NCBI RefSeq assembly: GCF_022436705.1
Contig: NZ_JAKUHT010000036.1
Span: forward strand, 1-62,564
DNA: 62,564 bases
Direction: 5' to 3'
Source: Nocardioides sp. CFH 31398
Lineage (GTDB): Bacteria; Actinomycetota; Actinomycetes; Propionibacteriales; Nocardioidaceae
Part shown: positions 1 through 7,855 of the stretch, piece by piece
Layout: the number at the start of each line of letters is the position of its first letter
Position numbering within the stretch: the first letter of the stretch is position 1
Made by a program: the position numbers and the translations under genes
Notes under the pieces: model-generated
Databases searched by the model: none
What the model was told of the DNA's origin: nothing
What the model saw: only the letters and a program-made list of their open reading frames with translations

Positions 1-91
1 GTCCGCCGGGCGCGGCGCCGGCGGGCGGAGCGGGACGCTTCAGGGCGGACAGGTCGACCGCGCCGGGGCGGCTGAACGGCTGTTGCGTCAT
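1..91 (-). CDS. N-terminus of a YbbN-like thioredoxin/TPR co-chaperone (cut by window edge)
   Basis: Only the first 30 codons are present, from an ATG at 91 reading leftward off the window. They give MTQQPFSRPGAVDLSALKRP followed by an Ala/Pro/Gly stretch. The GAVDLS.LK motif is the usual N-terminal signature of actinobacterial YbbN/Rv1324-type proteins, which carry a thioredoxin-like domain followed by TPRs and act as holdase co-chaperones. The nearby thiolase, epimerase and nucS genes recall the M. tuberculosis Rv1321-Rv1324 neighbourhood, which supports the call. It is divergent from the kinase gene, with 46 bp between the two starts. The identity rests on a short segment and synteny only. 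Confidence 0.55.
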   Translation of the reverse strand, partial: MTQQPFSRPGAVDLSALKRPAPPAGAAPGG

Positions 92-137
92 GCGCCCATC
101 CTCGCCCATCGCCCGGGACCGGACCTAGGGTGGCCCC

Positions 138-1220
138 GTGGGTGAGGTGTTCGCGGGGCGCTACGAGCTGCTCGAGCCGGTCGCCATGGGCGGCATGGGC
201 ACCGTGTGGACCATCCGCGACACCGACGACGGCCGGTTGAAGGTCGCGAAGATCCTCCAGCAGTCGGACGCGGCCTCGCTGCTGCGGTTCGTGCGGGAGC
301 AGTCCGTGCGCATCGACCACCGCCACGTGGTGACGCCGGAGTCGTGGGCGGGCATGGACGACCGCGTGCTGTTCACGATGCCGCTCGTGCGGGGCGGCTC
401 CGTGGCCGACCTCCTCCGACGCTTCGGCGCCCTCCCGGCCCGCTGGACGGCCACCCTGCTCGACCAGACCCTGCAGGCGCTGGAGGCGGTCCACGCCGCC
501 GGCATCGTGCACCGCGACGTGAAGCCCGCGAACCTGCTGCTCGAGCCCACCGGTCGCGCCCGCCCCCACCTGCGCCTGACGGACTTCGGGATCGCCGCGC
601 CCGTGGACTCACCCCGGATGACCCGCGCGGGAGGGGCGATCGGGACACCCGGCTACATGCCGCCCGAGCAGGAGCACGGCGCGGACCCGGACCCGCGCCA
701 GGACCTCTACTCGGTGGGCGTCGTCGGGCTCGAGATGCTCAGCGGGATCCGACCGCCCGCGCAGGGCCCCGTCGGGCCGGACCTGCCGATCCCCCGCGCC
801 GACGACCCGCGGGTGGCGGCGCTGGTGTCCCTCCTGCGCCGTGCGGCCGACCCGGACTCGCCGTCGCGCCCCGTCGACGCCGCGACGATGCGGTCCGAGC
901 TCGCCGCCCTCGACCTCGCCTCCATGCCGGCGGAGCCGGGCGAGGCGATCGAGGTCACCGACGTCTTCGAGGCCTACGACCACCCGGCGGCCGGCACCCC
1001 GCTCGACGCCTCCCAGGCCCCCACCCGCACCCCGCACCTCGACCAGGGCTCGGGCACGCCGACGTCCTCCCCGGGCTCGCGGGCCGCGCGGGCGCCGTCC
1101 GGCCCGCCGCGCGACCCCGCCGTACGACGCCCGCTCGGCCAGACCGTCAAGGGCGCCGCCCTGGTCGGGGTGGGCGTCGTCCTGCTGGTCCTGGCCGCCG
1201 TGCTCGCGCTGTCCGGCTAG
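138..1220 (+). CDS. Membrane-anchored serine/threonine protein kinase (PknB-type)
   Basis: A 360-residue Hanks-type kinase that phosphorylates Ser/Thr on unknown partners. The catalytic domain covers roughly residues 9-255: a Gly-rich loop (AMGGMGTVW), the ATP-binding lysine at K38 (KVAKIL), the catalytic HRDVKPANL loop at 125-133, DFG at 149-151 and a GTPGYMPPEQ activation-segment end. After it comes a Pro/Thr/Ser-rich linker of about 75 residues, then one C-terminal hydrophobic helix (about 336-358), so the kinase faces the cytoplasm and ends in the membrane with no extracellular sensor domain. The GTG start at 138 places the Gly-rich loop at the usual distance. It converges on a secreted-protein gene 15 bp away; no substrate gene is evident. 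Confidence 0.95.
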   Translation: MGEVFAGRYELLEPVAMGGMGTVWTIRDTDDGRLKVAKILQQSDAASLLRFVREQSVRIDHRHVVTPESWAGMDDRVLFTMPLVRGGSVADLLRRFGALPARWTATLLDQTLQALEAVHAAGIVHRDVKPANLLLEPTGRARPHLRLTDFGIAAPVDSPRMTRAGGAIGTPGYMPPEQEHGADPDPRQDLYSVGVVGLEMLSGIRPPAQGPVGPDLPIPRADDPRVAALVSLLRRAADPDSPSRPVDAATMRSELAALDLASMPAEPGEAIEVTDVFEAYDHPAAGTPLDASQAPTRTPHLDQGSGTPTSSPGSRAARAPSGPPRDPAVRRPLGQTVKGAALVGVGVVLLVLAAVLALSG

Positions 1221-1235
1221 CCCGGATCGGCACCC

Positions 1236-2546
1236 TCAGGCGGCGCGGGGGCTGGGCGTCGTCCGCAGGGTGCGCACGCCGAGCACGAGCGTGACCAGGC
1301 CGAGGACGCCCAGGATCGCGGCGCCGCCGTAGCGGACCACGGTCCCCAGGCCACCGAGCACCCGGTCGAGCGCCGAGACGCCCCAGGCGGTGATCACCGG
1401 CTGCTGGTCGCCGTCGGCGACCAGGTAGGCGTCGGACTCGGTGAAGTCGGGGGCGTCGTCCTCCTCGCCCGCGACCTGCACCTGCAGGGTGAAGTCGACG
1501 TCCATCTCGTCCTGCTCGCCGGTCGGCTCGACCGTCACCCGCAGGTAGTGGTCGCCGGCGGCCCACGGGAGGGTCTCGGAGTCGTTGAACCGGTTGCGGT
1601 AGCGCACCGGTCCGGAGTCGATGACCGCCCGCTCCGGCTCGGTGCGGCTGACGTTGGTGTAGCTGCCGCCGATGTAGTCGCCCATCGGGCTCAGGACCGA
1701 GACGGTCACCTCGGGTCCCGTCTCGAACTCGTCCAGGTCCGACGACGGCTGCACCACCGCGGCGGCACGGACGCTCTGACCCCAGCGGACGTCGGGGACG
1801 CGGTAGTACGTGGTCCGGTCCGAGCGGCCCGCCTGCTGGTAGATCCCGTCGCGGACCTCGGGGGCGTCACCCAGACCGGGGGCGCCCGCCACCTCCTCCG
1901 GGTCGCCCTCGACGCTCGGCGCCTCAGGCTCGGGCAGCTCCTCGAGCGGGCCGGGGAGCCCCTCGTCGGAGGCGAGCGGGGACTCCTCGACGATCCGCAG
2001 GGCGTACGGCGCGGTGCCGGCCGTGTCGGTGTCGCGGGTGAGGGCGATGACGAGCCGGTCGTCGGTCAGGCACAGGAAGTCGTCGTCCGCCACCGCCTCC
2101 TGCACCCCGATCGCCAGGGAGGCGCTCAGGGTGACGAAGTCGGTGTCGTACTTGTAGGCGTTGTTCGGGGAGACGACGCAGTCCTCGCCGGCCGGGTTGG
2201 TGGCCGACAGCGAGATGCCGTCCGGCGCCGACTGCTCCGCCCCCGGGCTGAGCGCCGAGACGATCACGGTGCTGTCCTCGATCGTGCGCTCGTAGACGAA
2301 GTAGCGGGACCCGTCGGCGCCGTCGCCCTCGCCGAGCTCGCCGCGCCAGGTGCCGGCCGTGACCTCCACCGGCGCGCCGAGGTCCGACGACTCCTGCTCG
2401 AGGTCGTCCCCCGGCAGGACCATGCCGCCGGCGGGGGACGTCGTCTCCTCGTCGGCGTGCGCCGGAGCGCCGACGACCCCGCTCAGGCTCAGCAGGCCGG
2501 TGGCCAGGCTGAGGGAGACGAGGCGGCGCAGCACGGTCGAGGACAC
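1236..2546 (-). CDS. Secreted or surface-anchored protein of unknown function
   Basis: 436 residues from a GTG start chosen because it gives an Sec-type signal peptide: two Arg early, a Leu/Val/Gly-rich core and a cleavage region GAPAHA-DEE near residue 30. The mature part is acidic and Thr/Asp/Glu-rich with no enzyme motif I recognise; it reads as beta-rich extracellular domains around an acidic Pro/Glu linker (about residues 165-200). One C-terminal transmembrane helix (ILGVLGLVTLVLGV) followed by RTLRTT would anchor it with a short cytoplasmic tail. It lies 53 bp downstream of meaB on the same strand and converges with the kinase gene. An alternative in-frame GTG at 2534 would shorten it by four residues. 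Function unknown. Confidence 0.85.
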   Translation of the reverse strand: MSSTVLRRLVSLSLATGLLSLSGVVGAPAHADEETTSPAGGMVLPGDDLEQESSDLGAPVEVTAGTWRGELGEGDGADGSRYFVYERTIEDSTVIVSALSPGAEQSAPDGISLSATNPAGEDCVVSPNNAYKYDTDFVTLSASLAIGVQEAVADDDFLCLTDDRLVIALTRDTDTAGTAPYALRIVEESPLASDEGLPGPLEELPEPEAPSVEGDPEEVAGAPGLGDAPEVRDGIYQQAGRSDRTTYYRVPDVRWGQSVRAAAVVQPSSDLDEFETGPEVTVSVLSPMGDYIGGSYTNVSRTEPERAVIDSGPVRYRNRFNDSETLPWAAGDHYLRVTVEPTGEQDEMDVDFTLQVQVAGEEDDAPDFTESDAYLVADGDQQPVITAWGVSALDRVLGGLGTVVRYGGAAILGVLGLVTLVLGVRTLRTTPSPRAA

Positions 2547-2599
2547 TACCCGTCGGCGGGCCCGCCCAACCCCGGCTCGTCGGGCGCCGGAGTCGCGGA

Positions 2600-3589
2600 T
2601 CAGCGCGTCGGGAGGTGGTCGAGGAGCACCTCGGCGGCGGCGTACGGGTCGGTCGACCCGGCGGCGACGGCGGCGGCCAGGTCGTCGAGGTCGGCCGAGC
2701 CGGACAGGTCGGACCACCGGGCCCGGAGCCTGGCCACGGCGATGGCCTCGACCTCCGCGCGCGCCCGCCGGGTCCGGCGTCGGGCGAGCTCGCCGGTGGT
2801 CGTCAGCCACTCGCGGTGCTCGTCGAGCCGACCCACCAGCTCGGGCATCCCGGAGCCGTCGCGGGCGACCGTCCGCTGGATCGGGGGCCGCCAGTCGTCG
2901 GCGTGCCGCTCGGTCAGGTTCATCGCCGCGCGGAGGTCGTGGACCAGCCGGTCGGCTCCCTCCCGGTCGGCCTTGTTGACGCCGAGGACGTCCGCGGTCT
3001 CCAGGATCCCGGCCTTCGCGGCCTGGATGCCGTCGCCCAGGCCCGGCGCGAGCAGCACCAGCGTCGTGTCGGCGAGCCCGGCGACCTCGACCTCGGACTG
3101 GCCCACGCCGACCGTCTCGACGAGCACGACGTCGTACCCGGAGGCGTCGAGGACGCGCACCGCCTGCGGGGTGGACCAAGCGAGGCCACCGAGGTGACCG
3201 CGGGCGGCCATCGAGCGGATGAAGACCCCGTCGTCGCCGGCGTGGTCACCCATCCGCACCCGGTCGCCGAGCAGCGCCCCGCCGGAGAACGGGGACGACG
3301 GGTCGACGGCGAGCACGCCCACGGAGCGGCCGGCCCCCCGCAGGGCGGCGATGAGCGCGTTGGTCGTCGTCGACTTGCCGACCCCCGGGGCGCCGGTGAC
3401 GCCGACGACCTGGGCCCGCCCGGTGTGCGGGGCGAGCAGCCGCGCGACCTCCGGCAGGCCGGGGGCCTCGTCCTCGACCCACGAGACGAGACGGGCGACG
3501 GCGCGGACCTCGCCCCCGCGGGCGCGGGAGACGAGGTCCGCGGCGTCGCCGCCGTGCCGTCGTGCCGTAAGGCCGGGGGCCGGGCTCAG
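2600..3589 (-). CDS. meaB: Methylmalonyl-CoA mutase-associated GTPase MeaB (unusual start codon)
   Basis: A SIMIBI-class GTPase of the MeaB/ArgK family that gates cofactor loading and protects B12-dependent acyl-CoA mutases; the likely client here is the mutase at 26849-28894. Walker A is GAPGVGKSTTTNAL, with the family motifs VDPSSPFSGGALLGDR, VETVGVGQSE and a NKADREG guanine-specificity motif. Length (330 codons) suits the family. No ATG, GTG or TTG lies at a plausible start: the nearest upstream is a GTG at 3637, 52 nt inside the thiolase gene, which would add an implausible Arg-rich extension. I place the start at CTG 3589, which overlaps the thiolase TGA as CTGA with an AAGG motif 7 nt upstream. 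Translational coupling is inferred. The start is uncertain; the gene identity is not. Confidence 0.9.
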   Translation of the reverse strand: MSPAPGLTARRHGGDAADLVSRARGGEVRAVARLVSWVEDEAPGLPEVARLLAPHTGRAQVVGVTGAPGVGKSTTTNALIAALRGAGRSVGVLAVDPSSPFSGGALLGDRVRMGDHAGDDGVFIRSMAARGHLGGLAWSTPQAVRVLDASGYDVVLVETVGVGQSEVEVAGLADTTLVLLAPGLGDGIQAAKAGILETADVLGVNKADREGADRLVHDLRAAMNLTERHADDWRPPIQRTVARDGSGMPELVGRLDEHREWLTTTGELARRRTRRARAEVEAIAVARLRARWSDLSGSADLDDLAAAVAAGSTDPYAAAEVLLDHLPTR

Positions 3590-4773
3590 GCGGGGACCTT
3601 GACGATCAGGGCGTCGCCCTGGCCGCCGCCGCCGCACAGCGCGGCCGCACCGGTGCCGCCGCCGCGGCGCTTGAGCTCGAGCGCGAGGTGGAGGACGACG
3701 CGGGCGCCGGACATGCCGACCGGGTGACCGAGCGCGATGGCGCCGCCGTTGACGTTGACCTTGTCCTCGTCGAGACCCAGCTCGCGGGCCGAGGCGATGC
3801 CGACCGCGGCGAAGGCCTCGTTGAACTCCACGAGGTCGAGGTCGGACGGCTCGATGCCCTCCTTCGCGCACGCCTTGGCGGTGGCGTTGGCGGGCTGCAT
3901 CTGCAGCGTCGAGTCGGGCCCGGCCACCATCCCGTGCGCACCGATCTCCGCCAGCCACTCGAGGCCGAGCTCCTCGGCCTTGGCCTTGCTCATGACGACC
4001 ACGGCGCAGGCGCCGTCGGAGATCTGGGAGGCCGAGCCCGCGGTGATGGTGCCCTGCTTGTCGAAGGCGGGGCGCAGGCCGCCGAGCGACTCCGTGGTGG
4101 TGTCGCCGCGGACGCCCTCGTCCGCGCTGACGACGACCGGGTCGCCCTTGCGCTGCGGGATCGACACCGGGACGACCTCCTCGTCGAAGACGCCGTTCTT
4201 CCACGCCTCCGCGGCGCGCTGGTGGGAGCGGGCGGAGAAGGCGTCCTGCTCCTCGCGCGTCAGCTGCAAGCCGTCGGCGTTGCACTGCTCGGTCAGCGCA
4301 CCCATGGCCTGCTGGGTGAGCTGGTCGTACAGCGCGTCGTACGCCATCGAGTCGACGAGCGTCGCGTCGCCGTACTTCGTGCCCTCGCGGGACTTCGGCA
4401 GCAGGTGCGGCGCGTTGGTCATCGACTCCATGCCGCCCGCCACGATGATGTCGGCCTCGCCGGCGCGGATCATCTGGTCGGCGGTGGCGATGGCGTTCAG
4501 GCCGGACAGGCACACCTTGTTGATGGTGATCGAGGGCAGCGACGCGGGCAGGCCGGCGGCGAGGCCGGCGGTGCGGGCCGGGTTCTGGCCGGCGCCGGCG
4601 AGGATGACCTGGCCCATGATCAGATAGTCGACCTGGTCGCCGTCCACGCCGGCCTTCTCCAGGGCGCCCTTGATGGCGACGCCACCGAGGTCGGCGGCCG
4701 ACAGGGTCTTGAGCCCGCCGAGCAGGCGGCCGATCGGGGTGCGGGCCCCGGCGACGATCACGGATCCGGACAT
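3586..4773 (-). CDS. Acetyl-CoA C-acetyltransferase (thiolase, FadA4-like)
   Basis: 395 residues, normal thiolase length. It condenses two acetyl-CoA to acetoacetyl-CoA, or the reverse. Visible motifs are the nucleophilic Cys in NKVCLSGLNA, the GGMESMTNAP motif, the NEAFA segment, the active-site His in GGAIALGHPVGMSGAR and the second catalytic Cys in CGGGGQGDA near the C-terminus. The ATG at 4773 is preceded by GGAGG at a good distance; an upstream in-frame extension is not needed. Its stop overlaps the start of meaB, so the two are probably co-transcribed, and it diverges from the epimerase gene. In this context it supplies acetoacetyl-CoA both to the ethylmalonyl-CoA pathway and to PHA synthesis. 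Confidence 0.95.
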   Translation of the reverse strand: MSGSVIVAGARTPIGRLLGGLKTLSAADLGGVAIKGALEKAGVDGDQVDYLIMGQVILAGAGQNPARTAGLAAGLPASLPSITINKVCLSGLNAIATADQMIRAGEADIIVAGGMESMTNAPHLLPKSREGTKYGDATLVDSMAYDALYDQLTQQAMGALTEQCNADGLQLTREEQDAFSARSHQRAAEAWKNGVFDEEVVPVSIPQRKGDPVVVSADEGVRGDTTTESLGGLRPAFDKQGTITAGSASQISDGACAVVVMSKAKAEELGLEWLAEIGAHGMVAGPDSTLQMQPANATAKACAKEGIEPSDLDLVEFNEAFAAVGIASARELGLDEDKVNVNGGAIALGHPVGMSGARVVLHLALELKRRGGGTGAAALCGGGGQGDALIVKVPA

Positions 4774-4844
4774 GCTGGCCTCCAGGCTGGTGGGTGGTGC
4801 TGCTGGATCGGACCTTACCGACGGGTACGGGCGACGACGAGAGG

Positions 4845-4860
4845 TGTCACGCACGTCACA
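4845..4860. promoter_or_regulatory. CRP/GlxR-like palindrome between thiolase and epimerase genes
   Basis: TGTCACGCACGTCACA matches the CRP-family consensus TGTGA-N6-TCACA at 9 of 10 positions. It lies in the 128-bp gap between the divergent thiolase (start 4773) and epimerase (start 4902) genes, so it could control either. Similar sites occur at 9589-9604 and 44157-44172. No expression evidence is available; short palindromes can occur by chance. Confidence 0.35.
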
Positions 4861-4901
4861 CCCTGCCCCGCGCGACCGCCCGCCGTACGACGATGGCCGG
4901 C

Positions 4902-5351
4902 ATGAGTGACTCCACCTCCGGGCTGACCCCCGACCTGTTCACGGCCGTCGACCACGTGGGCGTCGCCGTGCCGGACCTCGACGCGGCCATCGCGTTCTAC
5001 CGCGACTCCTTCGGCATGACGCTGGCCCACGAGGAGGTGAACGAGGAGCAGGGCGTCCGCGAGGCGATGATGGCCGTGGGCGACTCGGGCTCCTGCGTCC
5101 AGCTGCTCGCCCCGCTCTCGCCCGAGTCGACCATCGCGAAGTTCCTCGACCGAAGCGGCCCCGGCCTGCAGCAGGTCGCCTACCGCGTCACCGACGTCGA
5201 CGCCGTCAGCGCGACCCTGCGCGAGCGCGGCCTGCGGCTGCTGTACGACGAGCCGCGCCGCGGCACCGCGGGCTCCCGCATCAACTTCGTCCACCCCAAG
5301 GACGCCGGCGGCGTCCTCGTGGAGCTCGTGGAGCCCGCCGCCGCCCACTGA
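4902..5351 (+). CDS. mce: Methylmalonyl/ethylmalonyl-CoA epimerase
   Basis: 149 residues, one VOC/glyoxalase-fold protein, the usual size for this epimerase. It interconverts (2R)- and (2S)-methylmalonyl-CoA (and ethylmalonyl-CoA), feeding the B12 mutases. Metal-ligand candidates are the His in VDHVGVAVPDLDAA, the Gln in CVQLLAPLS and the Glu in GGVLVELVEP; the RINFVHPKDAGG segment is typical. I chose ATG 4902 (MSDSTSG); an ATG at 4893 would add MAG. It diverges from thiolase-meaB, a conserved actinobacterial arrangement. Its 3' end runs directly into the 32-bp repeat arrays. Confidence 0.94.
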   Translation: MSDSTSGLTPDLFTAVDHVGVAVPDLDAAIAFYRDSFGMTLAHEEVNEEQGVREAMMAVGDSGSCVQLLAPLSPESTIAKFLDRSGPGLQQVAYRVTDVDAVSATLRERGLRLLYDEPRRGTAGSRINFVHPKDAGGVLVELVEPAAAH

Positions 5352-5356
5352 CCGCC

Positions 5357-5471
5357 GAGTCGGCACATCTGCGCACCACCAGGGGGTCGAGTCGGCACAT
5401 CTGCGCAACCCCAGGGGGTCGAGTCGGCACGTCTGCGCAACCCCAGGGGGTCGAGTCGGCACGTCTGCGCA
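5357..5471 (+). repeat. Array A: four copies of a 32-bp tandem repeat
   Basis: Cores start at 5357, 5389, 5421 and 5453, an exact 32-bp period. Each unit is a 19-nt core GAGTCGGCACGTCTGCGCA (A instead of G at core position 11 in the first two copies) followed by a 13-nt linker, ACCCCAGGGGGTC in two copies and a one-base variant in the first. The array begins five bases after the epimerase stop codon. The same core is present in the opposite orientation in array B, so transcripts through both could fold back on each other. Linkers are not unique, so this is not CRISPR. Confidence 0.95.
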
Positions 5472-5548
5472 GGACTGGGCACGTGCCGACGGTCCACAGC
5501 TCGGCGGCGCCGAACACTGAGCTCGCCGCGCCGTCCACGTCTCCCAGC

Positions 5549-5772
5549 TGCGCAGACGTGCCGACTCGCCGCCTCTCAGCTGCGCAGACGTGCCGACTCG
5601 CCGCCTCCCAGCTGCGCAGACGTGCCGACTCGCCGCCTCTCAGCTGCGCAGACGTGCCGACTCGACGTCTCCCAGCTGCGCAGACGTGCCGACTCGACGT
5701 CTCCCAGCTGCGCGGACGTGCCGACTCGCCGCCTCCCAGCTGCGCAGACGTGCCGACTCGACGTCCTAGACG
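5549..5772 (-). repeat. Array B: seven inverted copies of the same 32-bp repeat
   Basis: Cores TGCGCAGACGTGCCGACTC start at 5549, 5581, 5613, 5645, 5677, 5709 and 5741, again an exact 32-bp period; this is the reverse complement of the array A core. Linkers are GCCGCCTCTCAGC, GCCGCCTCCCAGC or GACGTCTCCCAGC, different from those of array A. The sixth core has one change (G for A). The last unit runs through the stop codon (5766-5768) of the acyl-CoA dehydrogenase gene, so its C-terminal codons touch the array. The 77 bp between the arrays (5472-5548) holds degenerate pieces of the unit and no gene. Confidence 0.95.
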
Positions 5773-6980
5773 AAGGCGGACTCGCCCGTGATGGCGCGGC
5801 CGACGATGAGGGTGTTGATCTCGCGGGTGCCCTCGTAGGAGTAGATCGCCTCGGCGTCGGCCACGAAGCGGCCGACGTGGTGCTCCAGCAGGATGCCGTT
5901 GCCGCCGAGGACCTCGCGGGCCCAGCCCGTGGCCTCGCGCATCCGGGCGGTCGAGTGCGCCTTGCACAGCGAGGCGTGCTCGTCGCGGAGCTGGCCGGCG
6001 TCCTGCAGCTGCGAGGCCCGCGCGTTCATCGCCGTCGAGCTGGTGACGTTCGACAGCATCTTCACCAGCAGGTCCTGCACCAGCTGGAAGCCGGCGATCG
6101 GGCGACCGAACTGCTGGCGCTGCTTGGTGTAGCGCAGGGCGTGCTCGAACGCGCCGCGCGCGCAGCCGGCGGCCTGCCAGGCGACACCCATCCGGGTCAC
6201 GCGCAGCACCTCGGACGTCGTGCGGAACGACTCCGCGCGCCCCAGCCGGTTCGCCTCGGGGACGTAGCAGTCGGTCAGGGTGATCTCGGCGTTCTGGACG
6301 ACCCGCAGCGCGATCTTGTCCTCCTGCTTGGTGAAGGAGATGCCCTCGGTGCCCTTCTCCACCACGAAGCCCTTGACCTGGCCGTCGTCGGTGTCGCGGG
6401 CCCAGATGATGACGAGGTCGGCGAAGGCGGCGTTGCCGATCCACTTCTTCGCCCCGTTGAGCACCCAGCCGTCGCCGTCGCGGGTGGCGGTGGTCTGCAG
6501 GCCCTGGCTGATCGCGGAGCCGACGTCCGGCTCGGTGAGGCCGAAGGCGCCGATCAGCTCCATGCGCGCCATCGCGGGCAGCCAGCGCTCACGCTGCTCG
6601 TCCGAGCCGCCGATCATGACCGAACCCATGGCCAGGCCGCCGTGGACGCCCATGAACGTGCCGATCGACGGGTCGACCCGCGCGAGCTCCATCGCCACGA
6701 GGCCGTCGACCAGCGCGCCGCGGGCGGGGCAGCCGGGGCCGTCGTACGCCAGACCGGCGATGCCCAGCTCCGCCATCCCGGGCACCAGCTCGTGCGGGAA
6801 CTCGGCCCGGGTCCAGTAGTCGTTGATGACCGGCTCGACCTCACGGGTCATGAAGGCCCGGACCCGGCTGAGCAGCTCGCGGTCCTCCTCCGCGAGCAGC
6901 AGCTCGAACCCGAGGAAGTCGGAGAACGGGGACTCGTCGACGTGGATCGACTCCTGCGGGGACGGTGCGGTGGCGGTCAC
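5766..6980 (-). CDS. Acyl-CoA dehydrogenase, glutaryl-CoA dehydrogenase-like
   Basis: 404 residues; an FAD flavoprotein that oxidises an acyl-CoA to the 2-enoyl-CoA and passes electrons to ETF. Motifs: FGLTEPDVGS (substrate/FAD loop), WVLNGAKKWIGNA, RQQFGRPIAGFQL and the catalytic glutamate in AIYSYEGTREINTLIVGRAITG region. The YEGT and C-terminal GRAITG arrangement is like the GcdH branch, but the true substrate (glutaryl-, butyryl- or branched acyl-CoA) cannot be read from the sequence. The start GTG 6980 overlaps the stop of the upstream depolymerase by 4 bp (GTGA), so it is the third gene of a phaC-phaZ-acd operon. Its stop codon lies inside repeat array B. Confidence 0.92.
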   Translation of the reverse strand: MTATAPSPQESIHVDESPFSDFLGFELLLAEEDRELLSRVRAFMTREVEPVINDYWTRAEFPHELVPGMAELGIAGLAYDGPGCPARGALVDGLVAMELARVDPSIGTFMGVHGGLAMGSVMIGGSDEQRERWLPAMARMELIGAFGLTEPDVGSAISQGLQTTATRDGDGWVLNGAKKWIGNAAFADLVIIWARDTDDGQVKGFVVEKGTEGISFTKQEDKIALRVVQNAEITLTDCYVPEANRLGRAESFRTTSEVLRVTRMGVAWQAAGCARGAFEHALRYTKQRQQFGRPIAGFQLVQDLLVKMLSNVTSSTAMNARASQLQDAGQLRDEHASLCKAHSTARMREATGWAREVLGGNGILLEHHVGRFVADAEAIYSYEGTREINTLIVGRAITGESAFV

Positions 6981-7855
6981 GGGTTCTCCTCGCTCAGGAA
7001 CTGCTCGATGACGGGGACGTTCGTCGAGGCCTGCACCAGGAGGTCCAGGTGCCCGCCCGAGTAGACGTGCAGGCGGGAGCCGGGGATCAGCGCCGCCTGC
7101 ATGCGGGGGTTGACCACCGGGATGATCGGGTCGTCGTCCCCACCCATGACGAGGGTCGGCTGACGCACCAGGGGCAGGAAGGGCAGGCTGCTCCAGCCGG
7201 TCATCGCCGCGAGCTGGTAGTAGTAGCCGCGCTTCGGGCCGGACCGGGTGGTGGCGTGCAGCAGCGCCGCCCCCTGCTCGGGGTTCGTGCGCATCGAGCC
7301 GCCGTAGATGGTCGAGGCCACCTCGCGGGCGTACGCCGGGTCGCGGTGACGGCGCGGCGTCGACATGATCCGCAGCACCTCGGGTCGCGCCGGCACCATG
7401 AGCACGCCGGTGCCGGTGGCGGCGAGGACGACCCGCCGGACCCGGCGCGGCGACTGCAGGGCCAGCTGCTGCGCCAGCCCCCCGCCCCACGACAGCCCGA
7501 AGACGTCGAAGCGCCGGTGGCCCAGCTTCTTCATCAGCGCGGTCACCCACGAGCTCAGCGCCGCGATGGGGTACGGCGTCGGCGGCAGCTGGGAGCCCCC
7601 GATGCCCGGCACGTCGAACCGGACGACGCCGCGGTGGGGCGACAGGTGGTCGACCAGCGGCTGGAGCGCCTCCAGGCTGATGCCGATGCCGTTGCACGCC
7701 AGCAGCGGCGGCGCGTCGACGAGGGGTCCCGTGCCCGGGCGCACGGAGACCCGGGCGGTCAGGCCCCGGACGGAGACCTGTCGGATCCGGTCCGGCGCGG
7801 CGTCCCCGCGGGAGCCCGGCGTCGCCACGTGCCGCTCCTCAGCGGTCGTGGACAT
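6977..7855 (-). CDS. Alpha/beta hydrolase, probable intracellular PHA depolymerase
   Basis: 292 residues with the alpha/beta-hydrolase core from about residue 40. The nucleophile elbow is GLSWGGG (medium-chain-length PhaZ proteins have the closely similar GVSWGGA), an oxyanion-region NGIGISLE follows LLAC, a late acidic loop is GGDDDPIIP and the catalytic His lies in SGGHLDLL. The 17-bp overlap with phaC upstream and 4-bp overlap with the dehydrogenase downstream show one coupled operon. The role inferred is mobilising stored polyhydroxyalkanoate. Family members in related genomes are sometimes annotated simply as hydrolases, so the substrate assignment leans on the phaC linkage. Confidence 0.82.
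   Translation of the reverse strand: MSTTAEERHVATPGSRGDAAPDRIRQVSVRGLTARVSVRPGTGPLVDAPPLLACNGIGISLEALQPLVDHLSPHRGVVRFDVPGIGGSQLPPTPYPIAALSSWVTALMKKLGHRRFDVFGLSWGGGLAQQLALQSPRRVRRVVLAATGTGVLMVPARPEVLRIMSTPRRHRDPAYAREVASTIYGGSMRTNPEQGAALLHATTRSGPKRGYYYQLAAMTGWSSLPFLPLVRQPTLVMGGDDDPIIPVVNPRMQAALIPGSRLHVYSGGHLDLLVQASTNVPVIEQFLSEENP

Noticed and set aside
2600..3589. Frameshifted or pseudogene meaB
   Set aside because: All motifs from Walker A to the C-terminus are in one frame and the length is normal; only the start codon is unusual.
5357..5772. CRISPR array
   Set aside because: Regular 32-bp period, but the 13-nt linkers repeat and the core is present in both orientations; no unique spacers and no cas gene nearby.
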